Shown: in pieces, positions 10,895 to 19,663 of the stretch
How the letters are laid out: every line of letters begins with the position of its first letter
Numbering within the stretch: position 1 is the first letter of the stretch
Assembly (NCBI RefSeq): GCF_018336935.1
Contig: NZ_CP068771.1
Coordinates: 310,001-374,000 of the forward strand
DNA length: 64,000 bases
Reading direction: 5' to 3'
Origin: Serratia plymuthica
GTDB lineage: Bacteria; Pseudomonadota; Gammaproteobacteria; Enterobacterales; Enterobacteriaceae
The notes under the pieces: generated by a model
Seen by the model: the letters and a program-made list of their open reading frames with translations, nothing else
What the model was told of the DNA's origin: nothing
Database searches by the model: none
Translations under genes and position numbers: made by a program

Positions 10895-11908
10895 CAGTGA
10901 AGTTTCATTAACCGCATGCCAGGCGCAATAATGATAATTCTTTTTAATGGTTTTAGTTAACCTTATTATTCCCCCAGCAGGGGGCAGCATGCGTGAACGG
11001 ATCCGCTGGCCCAGTGGCAGAAGGGACAACACTTAGACACTGGTTTTAGAGGTTGCCTGGGGGCTTAATAAGATATTTTCTGCGCCTGGAGTGCAGTATA
11101 AGAGTAATAATTTTTGTGTTCGAAAATATGAACAGTAATAAAGAAAATAGCAGGGGAAACGTTGAAATTATTTTCTAGCTGGATGGTTATAGATGGGGTT
11201 TTTATTTTACAGTGTAATGCTTGCTGGTTGACGACTGGATAACCTTCATTACTGTTGGATTTAAAATAATCCCGTTACCCGACTTCCTTTTTATGAAATA
11301 ATAAACCACATGAACAAATAAAGGTATAGTGCCGCACTATACTTTAGTCTAACTAGCCTCTGACGCTATAAGGCCATATAATTTCCCCATTAAGTTTTGA
11401 TGAAAAAAAATAAAAAACCTGACCTATGTGGAATCAGGTTGCCAAATAGACCGACACCAGGGAAATTTTACTTAGAGCTATCAACTCAGCAGAGGCAAGT
11501 GTTCTCTGCTGGTTTTTGGTATGGGTGATATTGCAATAGCGCCATTGCATAGTTGGTCATACACCCGCCATCTTGCCGTGCAAAATTCCCCTCAACTCTG
11601 CAGCCCTCCCGTATTGGTACGGTACCGATGCCACTTCCTGGCCCCTAAAATGGGGTGCATATTAATTTCTATTGATTGGTTGCTTATCTATTTTGCGCAG
11701 AGTTGATGGCGCTTCGGCATGATGGCGGTCTGAATGAGCCGCTGTTATCACCACCTGTGGTGGGCGGCTCGGCCATCTGACATGCAGAAGCGGCGGACGT
11801 GCGGGCGATAAAGCACACGCATCCTTTGCAGAAAGTATTGAAGGGAGGGGGAAAACAGCGACTATGACGATTTTTTCAGCACTTAACTCATTGAACAACG
11901 GATAAGTG
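10895..11908. other. AT-rich 1-kb non-coding region between luxI and leuX
   Basis: No convincing gene. It contains a 17-bp palindrome TATAGTGCcGCACTATA (11325-11341), a hairpin ACCTGA / TCAGGT around 11420-11443, and a terminator-like hairpin at 11487. The only open frame of note (11521-11706, 61 codons) lacks a ribosome binding site and recognisable composition. The stretch could be eroded mobile DNA or hold an unannotated small RNA ending at the 11.5-kb terminator. Confidence 0.4.
11487..11516 (+). terminator. Orphan terminator-like hairpin
   Basis: Perfect stem CAGCAGAG / CTCTGCTG (11487-11494 and 11504-11511) with a 9-nt loop, followed by GTTTTT. No protein gene lies upstream on this strand for more than 1 kb, so it may end a small RNA or be a leftover. 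Confidence 0.55.
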
Positions 11909-11936
11909 TTGCACGCGGATCGCTGAAAGGTATAAT
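11909..11936 (+). promoter_or_regulatory. leuX promoter
   Basis: TTGCAC (11909-11914) and a perfect TATAAT (11931-11936) with a 16-bp spacer, followed by a GC-rich discriminator (GCACCCG) typical of stable-RNA promoters. The tRNA begins 29 bp downstream of the -10 box. Confidence 0.8.
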
Positions 11937-11965
11937 GCACCCGTTTTCCGCATACTACTTGCAGT

Positions 11966-12050
11966 GCCGAAGTGGCGAAATCGGTAGACGCAGTTGATTC
12001 AAAATCAACCGTAGAGATACGTGCCGGTTCGAGTCCGGCCTTCGGCACCA
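11966..12050 (+). tRNA. leuX: tRNA-Leu (anticodon CAA), leuX
   Basis: An 85-nt class II tRNA with acceptor arm GCCGAAG / CTTCGGC, encoded 3' CCA, a long variable arm, and anticodon loop TTCAAAA giving CAA, which reads UUG. It is close to E. coli leuX, which also lies downstream of lptG. leuX is a known hotspot for P4-family islands, and here it is followed by an integrase remnant. Confidence 0.97.
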
Positions 12051-12072
12051 TTAGTACAGCGCGAACAAGAAG

Positions 12073-12093
12073 CCACCGAAAGGTGGTTTTTTT
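12073..12093 (+). terminator. leuX terminator
   Basis: Stem CCACC / GGTGG with a GAAA tetraloop followed by seven T residues, 22 bp after the tRNA. Confidence 0.88.
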
Positions 12094-12186
12094 GTGCCTG
12101 CGATTTGGCGCAGTGAAGCGGCTACTCATTATATTTTTCCGCATATTGGTGCAACGGGTATTTGTGGCCTGGGGCCAGCCAGCCCC

Positions 12187-12363
12187 ATTAGAGCCTTTGG
12201 ATGCTAGCGGTAGCACGTCACCGTGCAACGACTGCAACAGCGGCATTACGGTCATCATGCGTTATGCTGTTCAGAACGATTATATTGATTCTAATCCTGC
12301 CCGCGACATGGCCGGGGCATTGGTAACGACCAAGGCCCGGCACTATCCAGCATTGCCTCTCAT
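12187..12363 (+). pseudogene. Remnant of a P4-family tyrosine integrase
   Basis: Fragments of a P4-type integrase core-binding region in two frames. One frame encodes 'LEPLDASG' and then, from 12257, 'MRYAVQNDYIDSNPARDMAG' and 'HYPALPL', as in the 'MRYAV...NPA...PAL' signature of P4 integrases. The bridging 'TVQRLQQR' (12220-12243), which belongs between them, is in another frame, so an indel has broken the gene. The N-terminal arm-binding and C-terminal catalytic parts (R-H-x-x-R...Y) are missing. Its place just downstream of leuX on the same strand is where such integrases sit. It marks the left end of a former mobile island. Confidence 0.75.
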
Positions 12364-12503
12364 CGTTTTCCTGGTTTCTTTCACGGCTTGCCGCTTATCG
12401 TGGTCGTCTGATGACGCGCATCACGATCTTGGGATGCAGTCGGCAAAATGAGAGGTGATGTTTTTATCAGCAGAGCCATGTTAAAATTAATAGGAGTTAT
12501 TAA

Positions 12504-12776
12504 ATGTTATTGAACGAGGTAATCCCTATGGGTTCGCTTACTAAACAAACCATCAGCGCACAGATACCCGTTGAGTTGGCTGCTGCTGTCGAAAATCTGG
12601 CTATTGAGTTGGACCGTTCTAAAAGCTGGATCATTAAGGAAGCCTTGACTCGTATGCTGGCCGAAAGTGAACGGCGTCACCAGAGCATCCAGGCCGGTCT
12701 TGCTGATGTGGATGCCGGTCGTGTAGTGAGTCATTTGGACATGGTGGATTTTGCCAATCGTTTAAAGAAAACCTGA
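12504..12776 (+). CDS. Ribbon-helix-helix (CopG-type) antitoxin
   Basis: A 90-residue protein with an N-terminal ribbon-helix-helix DNA-binding domain ('KQTISAQIPVELAAAVENLA', then 'RSKSWIIKEALTRML'), as in ParD/CopG antitoxins that bind their partner toxin and repress their own operon. An ATG at 12528 would give an 82-residue form; both starts have a plausible ribosome binding site (AGGAG before 12504, GAGG before 12528). Three bases separate it from the ParE-like gene, so the two are an operon. Confidence 0.85.
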   Translation: MLLNEVIPMGSLTKQTISAQIPVELAAAVENLAIELDRSKSWIIKEALTRMLAESERRHQSIQAGLADVDAGRVVSHLDMVDFANRLKKT

Positions 12777-12779
12777 TAA

Positions 12780-13055
12780 ATGGAAATTTACTGGACGCTT
12801 AAAGCTCAGGATGACCTGGAACGTATCTACCGTTTTGCCTTGCAGTACAGTCGCCAGCATGCCGATGACGTTTTAGACCGCTTGATAATCGGCAGCACCG
12901 GCCTTACGGCGCACCCGGCAATCGGCATACAGCAGACTCGATATGAACCTCGGGAAGTTCGAAAAGTGTTATTCGATGACTACGAGGTTCACTACGAACT
13001 CCGCGACACTGCCATCTACATCGTGGATCTCTGGCATACAAAAGAAGAACGCTGA
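12780..13055 (+). CDS. ParE/RelE-superfamily toxin
   Basis: A 91-residue member of the ParE/RelE fold: 'IYWTLKAQDDLERIYRFALQYS' start, conserved 'REVRKVLFDDYEVHYEL' strand region and terminal 'YIVDLWHTKEER', which is the ParE-type layout (gyrase poisoning in characterised ParE; RelE-like members cleave mRNA). It is paired with the upstream ribbon-helix-helix antitoxin. It probably helps stabilise the island. Confidence 0.85.
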   Translation: MEIYWTLKAQDDLERIYRFALQYSRQHADDVLDRLIIGSTGLTAHPAIGIQQTRYEPREVRKVLFDDYEVHYELRDTAIYIVDLWHTKEER

Positions 13056-13258
13056 AGAGATACTTTTTTCGTTAACGAGTATTGCCCGCGAGTTTTCTTA
13101 ATTACCCAGACTGATCTTCATCAACGGATTACTGTACCTCGTAACTTAGTCGGTTTGCCCCCAGGCCCTTGAAACGCGCCTTTTTGCCTACGAGATGCTG
13201 GACTAACCGGGAGTGATGCTTATCATGTTATCGAGACTACAAATCCAGAGAGCGTGTT

Positions 13259-13894
13259 ATGCAACATATCATTGAAGGTTTCCTCAGCTTCCAGAAAGAG
13301 ATTTTCCCTCAGCGTCAGGAACTCTTCCGCAGCCTTGCTTCCAGCCAGAACCCTAAAGCGCTTTTTATTTCGTGTTCTGACAGCCGCCTGGTACCCGAGC
13401 TTGTGACTCAGCAAGAGCCGGGGCAGCTTTTCGTTATCCGCAATGCAGGCAACATCGTTCCTTCCTTTGGCCCGGAGCCGGGTGGGGTATCGGCGACCAT
13501 CGAATACGCGGTGGTGGCGCTTGGCGTTACGGATATCGTGATTTGCGGCCACTCGAACTGCGGTGCCATGAAGGCGATAGCGTCTTGCCAGTGCCTTGAC
13601 CCGATGCCTGCTGTAGCCCACTGGCTGCACTATGCGGACGCGGCAAAAGCGGTGGTAGAGAAGAAAACCTGGGATAACGAAACCGACAAAGTTAACGCTA
13701 TGGTTGAAGAAAACGTAATAGCTCAGCTAAATAATATTAAGACTCACCCGTCCGTTGCCGTGGGTCTGCGCAACAACGGCCTGCGCCTGCACGGCTGGGT
13801 GTACGACATCGAAAGTGGCGAGATCCGAACTCTGGATAAAAATACGAAAAATTTCGTTTCGCTGGCGGATAACCCCGAAGTTCACTTCGAATAA
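13259..13894 (+). CDS. Beta-class carbonic anhydrase
   Basis: A 211-residue beta carbonic anhydrase interconverting CO2 and bicarbonate. Zinc ligands and catalytic dyad are visible: C39-x-D41-x-R43 ('SCSDSR') and H98-x-x-C101 ('CGHSNCGAM'). It resembles CynT-type enzymes rather than the housekeeping Can. No cyanase gene is next to it; it sits alone between two toxin-antitoxin modules, with its own terminator. It is probably an accessory copy carried by the island (inference). Confidence 0.93.
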   Translation: MQHIIEGFLSFQKEIFPQRQELFRSLASSQNPKALFISCSDSRLVPELVTQQEPGQLFVIRNAGNIVPSFGPEPGGVSATIEYAVVALGVTDIVICGHSNCGAMKAIASCQCLDPMPAVAHWLHYADAAKAVVEKKTWDNETDKVNAMVEENVIAQLNNIKTHPSVAVGLRNNGLRLHGWVYDIESGEIRTLDKNTKNFVSLADNPEVHFE

Positions 13895-13924
13895 CGTGAT
13901 ACCTGGCTTTGGCTATGAAATTGA

Positions 13925-13950
13925 ATCCACGCTCCGGCGTGGATTTTTTT
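13925..13950 (+). terminator. Terminator after carbonic anhydrase
   Basis: Stem ATCCACGC / GCGTGGAT with a TCCG tetraloop and six trailing T residues. Confidence 0.9.
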
Positions 13951-13992
13951 AGGGGTAGATCTAAAGAGCCGCTTAACTAGAGTAGAATAGTT

Positions 13993-14066
13993 TATCCCCT
14001 ACAGAGGATAAAATTTGCTTTATCCGCTGTAAGGGATAATACTCATTTCATCCGCTTGGGAGGATA
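13993..14066 (+). promoter_or_regulatory. Triple HipB operator array
   Basis: Three copies of the HipB recognition motif TATCC-N8-GGATA: 13993-14010 and 14021-14038 are perfect, and 14049-14066 starts CATCC. They are spaced exactly 28 bp start to start, and the last ends 2 bp before the hipB ATG. In E. coli K-12, HipB dimers bind the same consensus to repress hipBA; the array here predicts cooperative autorepression by the adjacent HipB. Confidence 0.9.
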
Positions 14067-14068
14067 AA

Positions 14069-14317
14069 ATGAAAATCACCTCGGCAAAGATGTTGGCGCA
14101 TGCGTTACGCAATGAACGTAAAAAGCGTAACCAAAGCCAAAGTAAAACTGCTGACAGTATTGGGTTAAAGCAGGCCACGGTTTCCGCGTTTGAAAACAAC
14201 CCGGACGGCACGCGGCTGGATACGTTGTTCAAACTGCTTGCTGCGCTGGATTTAGAGCTACAAGTGACTCCGCGTGGTAAGCCGGCCGATCCCAAAACCT
14301 GGGATCAGGAGTGGTGA
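14069..14317 (+). CDS. hipB: HipB-type antitoxin (XRE family)
   Basis: An 82-residue helix-turn-helix protein ('RKKRNQSQSKTADSIGLKQATVSAFENN', about residues 17-44) of the HipB family. HipB neutralises the kinase HipA and represses the operon. It is preceded by three HipB-consensus operators. The ATG at 14069 follows GGGAGGA, which also forms part of the third operator. The stop lies 2 bp before the hipA ATG. Confidence 0.93.
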   Translation: MKITSAKMLAHALRNERKKRNQSQSKTADSIGLKQATVSAFENNPDGTRLDTLFKLLAALDLELQVTPRGKPADPKTWDQEW

Positions 14318-14319
14318 GC

Positions 14320-15618
14320 ATGGAAAAGCTACGTGTGGCGCTGAATGGCACTCTTGTTGGGACGCTGGAAAAGCATGCGGGCGGCGCAATGTCTTTTGTT
14401 TACCACGAAGAGTGGCTGGCACAAGCCGGTGCGCGCGCCATATCGTTATCCCTGCCGCTACAACCAGAACCGTTCCGCGGTGACGTGGTGTATAACTTTT
14501 TCGACAACCTGCTGCCGGACAGCGAGCTCATTCGCAGCCGCCTACAGGCACGTTTTAGAACGGTAACCAAACAACCTTTTGATCTGCTCTCCAGCATTGG
14601 CAGCGACTGCGTGGGGGCGATACAGCTTTACCCTGAACATGCAGATATGGCCCCGGTAAAGCAAGTGAACGCCGTGCCTGTCAGTGACGAAGAAATAGAG
14701 CAGCTTCTATTGGGGTACCGCGAGGCGCCATTGGGCATGGAGGCGGGTACTGATGATTTCCGGATCTCTCTGGCCGGTGCGCAGGAAAAGACCGCGCTGC
14801 TTTGGTTCAGCGATCAGTGGTGTCGGCCACAAGGGAGTACGCCAACCAGCCACATCATAAAACTGCCCATTGGGCATATTACGCATAACAATCTGGATCT
14901 CAGCGAAAGCTGTGAGAACGAGTGGTTATGTTTACGCATTGCAGAACAGTTTGGCCTGCCGGTAGCGCAGGCTGAGTTGGCGAGTTTTGGTGAACAAAAG
15001 GCTTTAGTTGTTGAGCGCTTCGACCGTCGTTGGGCGCGGGATAACAGCTGGCTGATTCGTTTGCCGCAGGAGGATTTCTGCCAGGCGTTAGGCATTGCCC
15101 CAGCGCTGAAATATGAGGCTGATGGCGGGCCCGGTATTGCGGCTGCGATGCAACTGCTAATGGGTTCTCAGCAGCCATTACTCGATCGAGACACCTTCTT
15201 TAAAAGCCAAATTGTATTCTGGATGCTGGCGGCCATTGATGGGCATGCTAAAAACTTCAGTCTGTTCATTGAACCAGAGACGACCTATCGAATGACCCCG
15301 CTTTATGATGTGCTCTCTGGTTACCCTTTTATGCATGCTCGTGGCATCGCGCCACAGAAAGCAAAAATGGCCATGGCCGTATTGGGGCAGAGTCGCCATT
15401 ACCGCTGGAGCCAGATCTTGCCTCGGCATTTTATCTCTACCGCGAGAGCGGTGGGGTATTCTGAAGAGAAAACGCTACAGGTGATGGCTGAGCTGAAAGC
15501 GCAAACGGAGTCGGCGATCGCTAATGTGGAAGCGATGTTGCCGGACGGCTTTCCTCGTTTTGTGAGTGATGCGATTTTTGCCGGGGTTCGGCGGCAGGCT
15601 GAGAGGTTGCCGGGGTAG
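14320..15618 (+). CDS. hipA: HipA serine/threonine kinase toxin
   Basis: A 432-residue HipA kinase, a toxin that in E. coli phosphorylates glutamyl-tRNA synthetase and induces persistence. With the ATG at 14320 (AGGAG eight bases upstream) the autophosphorylated serine falls at S150 ('FRISLAGAQEKTA') and the ATP-binding lysine at K181 ('HIIKLP'), the same numbers as in E. coli, which supports this start over GTG 14311. The catalytic 'DGHAKNF' and metal-binding 'YDV' segments follow. The gene appears intact. It belongs to the long single-chain HipA class, not the split HipST type. Confidence 0.95.
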   Translation: MEKLRVALNGTLVGTLEKHAGGAMSFVYHEEWLAQAGARAISLSLPLQPEPFRGDVVYNFFDNLLPDSELIRSRLQARFRTVTKQPFDLLSSIGSDCVGAIQLYPEHADMAPVKQVNAVPVSDEEIEQLLLGYREAPLGMEAGTDDFRISLAGAQEKTALLWFSDQWCRPQGSTPTSHIIKLPIGHITHNNLDLSESCENEWLCLRIAEQFGLPVAQAELASFGEQKALVVERFDRRWARDNSWLIRLPQEDFCQALGIAPALKYEADGGPGIAAAMQLLMGSQQPLLDRDTFFKSQIVFWMLAAIDGHAKNFSLFIEPETTYRMTPLYDVLSGYPFMHARGIAPQKAKMAMAVLGQSRHYRWSQILPRHFISTARAVGYSEEKTLQVMAELKAQTESAIANVEAMLPDGFPRFVSDAIFAGVRRQAERLPG

Positions 15619-15739
15619 GATGATAGATTGTTGCTTACTGTCAGTCAGATGATTAAAAGGGAAATTGGCACCCCATGATTAGCCAACCCATAAGGTCAGC
15701 TCTCCTAAAAGCATTATGGAGAGCTGGGGGAAATAGAAT

Positions 15740-16981
15740 TCATTTTAGAGATTGGATAATATTTAGTATGGAATTATTATTTGTGATTTTTATTTTATCG
15801 TAATAGATTGGTTCTGGAATTGGGGAGTCCCAGATCTGGATGTCTTTTTTATTAAATGGAATACAATCCATAGCAATGTATTTTAAGTGGTTTGTTTTTT
15901 CTTCATACTCTTTGGTGTTATCAATTGTTAACTTTAAACTTTCCTGTCTGGCATGGGTGATTGCAGTTGGGCAAATTAATTGTGTGTTACCTAAAGTGAA
16001 AATGCTGACGCCAGTGATAAAGAATCTATTGGGTATCTCTTGAAAGTATCTAGTATTCCACAGCCGGCCATTAAACATAGCATGAGGATGAACATCTTCG
16101 TTAATATAAAATTGGTGAGTACGCCCGTCGCTGATGCCTGATAGGTTCATAGTCATATTTATAATCATATTTGGGATAGGGCGAAACATCATAGATAGAA
16201 TAACTAAAGTGGTAGGGATGAATATTAATATCATAATAATGGCATGAAATACCCCACCGTTTTTCTTCTCATTGATGTAAATTGTACCCGGAAAAATACT
16301 CAGTGTGGAGAATGTTAGTGCTACAGCAGTAAGTAAACTTATCTGGGCAAAATCGTTACTGCCTTCTGTGAACTCTAACTGGCTTAAGAAAAAAGAAATT
16401 GGGAGTATTTGTACAATTGCAGGGGTTAGAAGTAGTAATGGCAGGGATATTTTTGTTGATATTTTTTCTAGCGGTTCTTTGGCTCCATTGTTATTGTGAT
16501 GACTATATTTTTTTGGATTTAAAATGTTCCTTTTAGTAATACAAAAGCTAAATAGTACGGATATTATCAGAAAGACTATAAAAGTTAAGTATCCATTCAA
16601 ATCAAAATAATAATAAGAGAAGAAACATACGGACAAGAAAAGATATAATCCGAGGCTGTTAAATAGAACAGTAATGGAAAAACCATTAACCATTTCATTA
16701 TGTCTTATCAAATCCTTTTCATAGCTGGAGAATATAAGTATCATCATGAATGACGAGGAAAATATTAATATACTAAATCCTAAGAGTGATAGTATAGCGA
16801 ACCCAAATATTACAGCTATAGCGGAACTAGCGTTAGTTGCATCATAGAATATATCTAATCTGCCTAAGTTATATAGATATAACCATATTACTGAGAGAGT
16901 TAACCCTGTAATAAAAGCCGACGATGAAATTACGGACAGGATGAGTTTCTTGCTTGGGATTTTAAAGGGGATATTGTTCAC
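15740..16981 (-). CDS. Polytopic membrane protein of unknown function
   Basis: A 413-residue protein I do not recognise. It has about eight hydrophobic segments in its first 270 residues (clear ones near residues 12-35, 50-85, 100-150, 178-200, 215-235 and 248-270). A soluble C-terminal part of about 140 residues follows, with 'GRLWNTRYFQEIPNRFFITG' and 'YIAMDCIPF'. It is strikingly AT-rich and rich in N, I, S and K, unlike its neighbours, so it was probably acquired. It stands alone, facing away from the hsd operon, inside a defence-type island. An abortive-infection or immunity role is possible but unsupported by any motif I can name. Confidence 0.8.
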   Translation of the reverse strand: MNNIPFKIPSKKLILSVISSSAFITGLTLSVIWLYLYNLGRLDIFYDATNASSAIAVIFGFAILSLLGFSILIFSSSFMMILIFSSYEKDLIRHNEMVNGFSITVLFNSLGLYLFLSVCFFSYYYFDLNGYLTFIVFLIISVLFSFCITKRNILNPKKYSHHNNNGAKEPLEKISTKISLPLLLLTPAIVQILPISFFLSQLEFTEGSNDFAQISLLTAVALTFSTLSIFPGTIYINEKKNGGVFHAIIMILIFIPTTLVILSMMFRPIPNMIINMTMNLSGISDGRTHQFYINEDVHPHAMFNGRLWNTRYFQEIPNRFFITGVSIFTLGNTQLICPTAITHARQESLKLTIDNTKEYEEKTNHLKYIAMDCIPFNKKDIQIWDSPIPEPIYYDKIKITNNNSILNIIQSLK

Positions 16982-17299
16982 TATATGAATTCCTTATCTG
17001 AGTGCGTCCGATAAATGTGCAGTTACTGTTATGCAACAAATTAAGTCCAATATCAAATAATCTATGTTACTTACGTCCGTTTATTATTTATTTTATAATT
17101 ACATGCGTAATAACTAAATGGAATTATGTCGTATTTGATATGAGGCTATGCCTAGAGGTGTGCATTGGAGCGAGTTTGCCTGCTTCTTTAGCCTGTGCCG
17201 GTTGACAGGTGAAAAACACTACGCACTGATGTCAGAGCAAGCAGTATTGATTCATGTATAATCTACCCATCTTTTTGCGCCCCTATTCAGGTTGTTGAT
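16982..17299. promoter_or_regulatory. Region between the membrane protein and hsdM
   Basis: A 318-bp AT-rich non-coding stretch holding the divergent promoters. A perfect TATAAT (17257-17262) lies 37 bp before the hsdM ATG, with no strong -35 hexamer at the right distance. A TTGACA (17202-17207) is further upstream. No gene was recognised. Confidence 0.4.
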
Positions 17300-19663
17300 A
17301 TGGCTAACACAAACTTCTCTCAAACAGCTGCTTTCATCTGGTCGGTAGCCGACCTGCTCCGTGGTGATTTTAAACAGTCCCAGTACGGGCGTGTGATTTT
17401 ACCTTTTACGCTGCTGCGTCGTCTGGAGTGCGTGTTAGCCCCGAGTAAAGATGCCGTCTTGGCACAAGCGGAAAAGCTAAAAACCAGCCCGTTGCCTGAA
17501 GAAGGCAGGGATAAGTTTCTGTTACGTGCGACCAATGGGCTTACGTTCTTCAATATCTCGCCGATGGATCTCGGCAAGATGGGGCAGAATGACATCAAAG
17601 CTAACCTGGAGAACTATGTTCAGTGTTTTTCCAAGGACGCGCGGGAAATCTTTGAGCACTTCAAATTTAGTGAGTTTGTCGGCCTGTTGGATGATGCTAA
17701 CCTGCTGTTCAAAGTGGTTAAAAAGTTCGCCACAACCGATCTGAGCCCTAAAGCTATTTCTAACCATGATATGGGTTTGGTGTTTGAAGAACTGATTCGC
17801 CGTTTTGCGGAGAGTTCGAATGAGACTGCCGGGGAGCACTTTACTCCACGCGATATTGTACATCTGACGACTTCTCTGGTGTTTATGGAAGATGATGACG
17901 CATTGTCGAAAGACGGTATTATCCGCACCATTTACGACCCCACTGCTGGTACCGGCGGCTTCCTCTCTTCCGGTATGGAATACGTGCATAAACAGAACCC
18001 GAATGCGGTGATGCGTGCTTTTGGTCAGGAGTTAAACCCGGAGTCTTACGCCATCTGTAAAGCCGATATGCTGATCAAAGGGCAGGACGTCAGCCGTATC
18101 AAATTGGGGAATACGCTTTCCAACGACCAGTTACCGCAGGCTCAGTTCGACTACATGCTGTCTAACCCACCCTTTGGCGTGGACTGGAAAAAGATTGAAG
18201 GTGAGATTAACGACGAACATCAGCAGAAAGGCTTTAACGGCCGCTTTGGCCCAGGCTTGCCGCGCGTTTCCGATGGTTCGCTGCTGTTCCTGATGCACCT
18301 GATCAGCAAACTGCGTGATACACAAAACTTGGATGGTTCGAAGATTCAGGGCGGACGTATCGGGATTATCCTCAACGGTTCACCGCTGTTTACCGGCGGG
18401 GCGGGCAGTGGTGAGAGTGAGATCCGCCGTTATATTCTGGAAGCCGATTTGCTGGAAGGGATTGTCGCGCTGCCAACGGATATGTTCTACAACACCGGCA
18501 TTGCCACCTACGTGTGGATTTTGTCGAACAAGAAAACGCCGGAGCGTAAAGGCAAAGTTCAACTGATTGATGGCACTAACCTGTGCGGCAAAATGCGTAA
18601 GTCATTAGGTTCCAAACGTAACCTGATGGGCGAGGACGATATCACGCTTATCACCCGCACCTTTGGTGACTTTGAGGTGGTGAATGCGACTTCTCTTGAG
18701 GATTTGGGCCTTGAAAAAGCACCGGAGCAGAAATCTAACCGTGGCCGCCAATCGGCAACGGCGAAAACCGAAGTGCCGAAAACCTTCGCCAGCAAAATCT
18801 TTAACAGCACTGATTTTGGTTATCGCCGCTTGACCATCGAGCGCCCGCTGCGTTTGTCTGCACAGGTCACGGATGAGGCCATCGCATCACTGCGTTTTGC
18901 ACCGAAGCCGTTTAATGCCCCAATGGAACGTCTGTATGAAGAGTTCTCCGCACAGTGGCAAAACGATAACTACGGTGACTTTGCAAATAGTGAAGTTGAA
19001 GCCCGCGCCATTATCAAAGCGGAATTTGCTGAGCTGAAAGAGAAGCAAATTAAAGACCTGCTGGACAGCAAACTGTGGTTGGCACAGCGTGCATTGATGG
19101 AGAAAACGCAGCAAATCCAGGCGGCGTTGGGGGCTAAAGCGGGTGGCAAAGAGAAAGTTAGCGATGACTTTAATGAGTTCCAGCTCACGCTGAAAAGCGC
19201 AATCAAAACCGCTGGCGTGAAGCTGGATACCAAAGAGAACAAGCAGTTTATCGACGCCATCACCACTAAAAACCCTATCGCCGAGCCAGTAGTGAAAAAG
19301 GTTCTGAAAGAAGCTGCCCAGCCGCTGTACGGCGCGTTCGAATACAAAGGCAAAGTGGTGGAGTTTGAGCAGGACGGTGAGCTACGTGACAACGAGAACG
19401 TGCCGCTAAATCCAACCGTTTCCACCAGCGATTTGATCGAAGGCTACTTTAAAGCCGAAGTGCTGCCACACGTAGCCGATGCCTGGATTAACGCCGATAA
19501 GCGCGACGCAAAAGATAATGAAGTTGGTATTGTCGGCTATGAAATTCCGTTTAACCGCCATTTCTATGTTTATCAGCCGCCACGCCCGTTAGAAGAGATT
19601 GATGCCGATCTGGATGCTGTAAGTGCCGAGATTATGAAGCTGCTGCAGGAGGTACATTCCTGA
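17300..19663 (+). CDS. hsdM: Type I restriction-modification methyltransferase subunit HsdM
   Basis: A 787-residue N6-adenine methyltransferase subunit. It has an HsdM N-terminal helical domain ('[25 protein letters not shown]'-like opening), an AdoMet motif 'DPTAGTGGF' near residue 213 and the catalytic 'SNPPF' near residue 289. It is longer than EcoKI HsdM, with an extended C-terminal region. It forms the modification enzyme with HsdS and the restriction complex with HsdR. The stop overlaps the hsdS start (TGATG). Confidence 0.96.
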   Translation: MANTNFSQTAAFIWSVADLLRGDFKQSQYGRVILPFTLLRRLECVLAPSKDAVLAQAEKLKTSPLPEEGRDKFLLRATNGLTFFNISPMDLGKMGQNDIKANLENYVQCFSKDAREIFEHFKFSEFVGLLDDANLLFKVVKKFATTDLSPKAISNHDMGLVFEELIRRFAESSNETAGEHFTPRDIVHLTTSLVFMEDDDALSKDGIIRTIYDPTAGTGGFLSSGMEYVHKQNPNAVMRAFGQELNPESYAICKADMLIKGQDVSRIKLGNTLSNDQLPQAQFDYMLSNPPFGVDWKKIEGEINDEHQQKGFNGRFGPGLPRVSDGSLLFLMHLISKLRDTQNLDGSKIQGGRIGIILNGSPLFTGGAGSGESEIRRYILEADLLEGIVALPTDMFYNTGIATYVWILSNKKTPERKGKVQLIDGTNLCGKMRKSLGSKRNLMGEDDITLITRTFGDFEVVNATSLEDLGLEKAPEQKSNRGRQSATAKTEVPKTFASKIFNSTDFGYRRLTIERPLRLSAQVTDEAIASLRFAPKPFNAPMERLYEEFSAQWQNDNYGDFANSEVEARAIIKAEFAELKEKQIKDLLDSKLWLAQRALMEKTQQIQAALGAKAGGKEKVSDDFNEFQLTLKSAIKTAGVKLDTKENKQFIDAITTKNPIAEPVVKKVLKEAAQPLYGAFEYKGKVVEFEQDGELRDNENVPLNPTVSTSDLIEGYFKAEVLPHVADAWINADKRDAKDNEVGIVGYEIPFNRHFYVYQPPRPLEEIDADLDAVSAEIMKLLQEVHS

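Noticed and set aside
11521..11706. A 61-codon open frame in the luxI-leuX gap
   Set aside because: No ribosome binding site, no recognisable composition or domain, and it follows directly after a terminator-like hairpin.
11972..12451. A 159-codon open frame starting inside leuX
   Set aside because: It begins inside the tRNA gene. Only its later part is meaningful, as integrase debris, and that part is broken by a frameshift.
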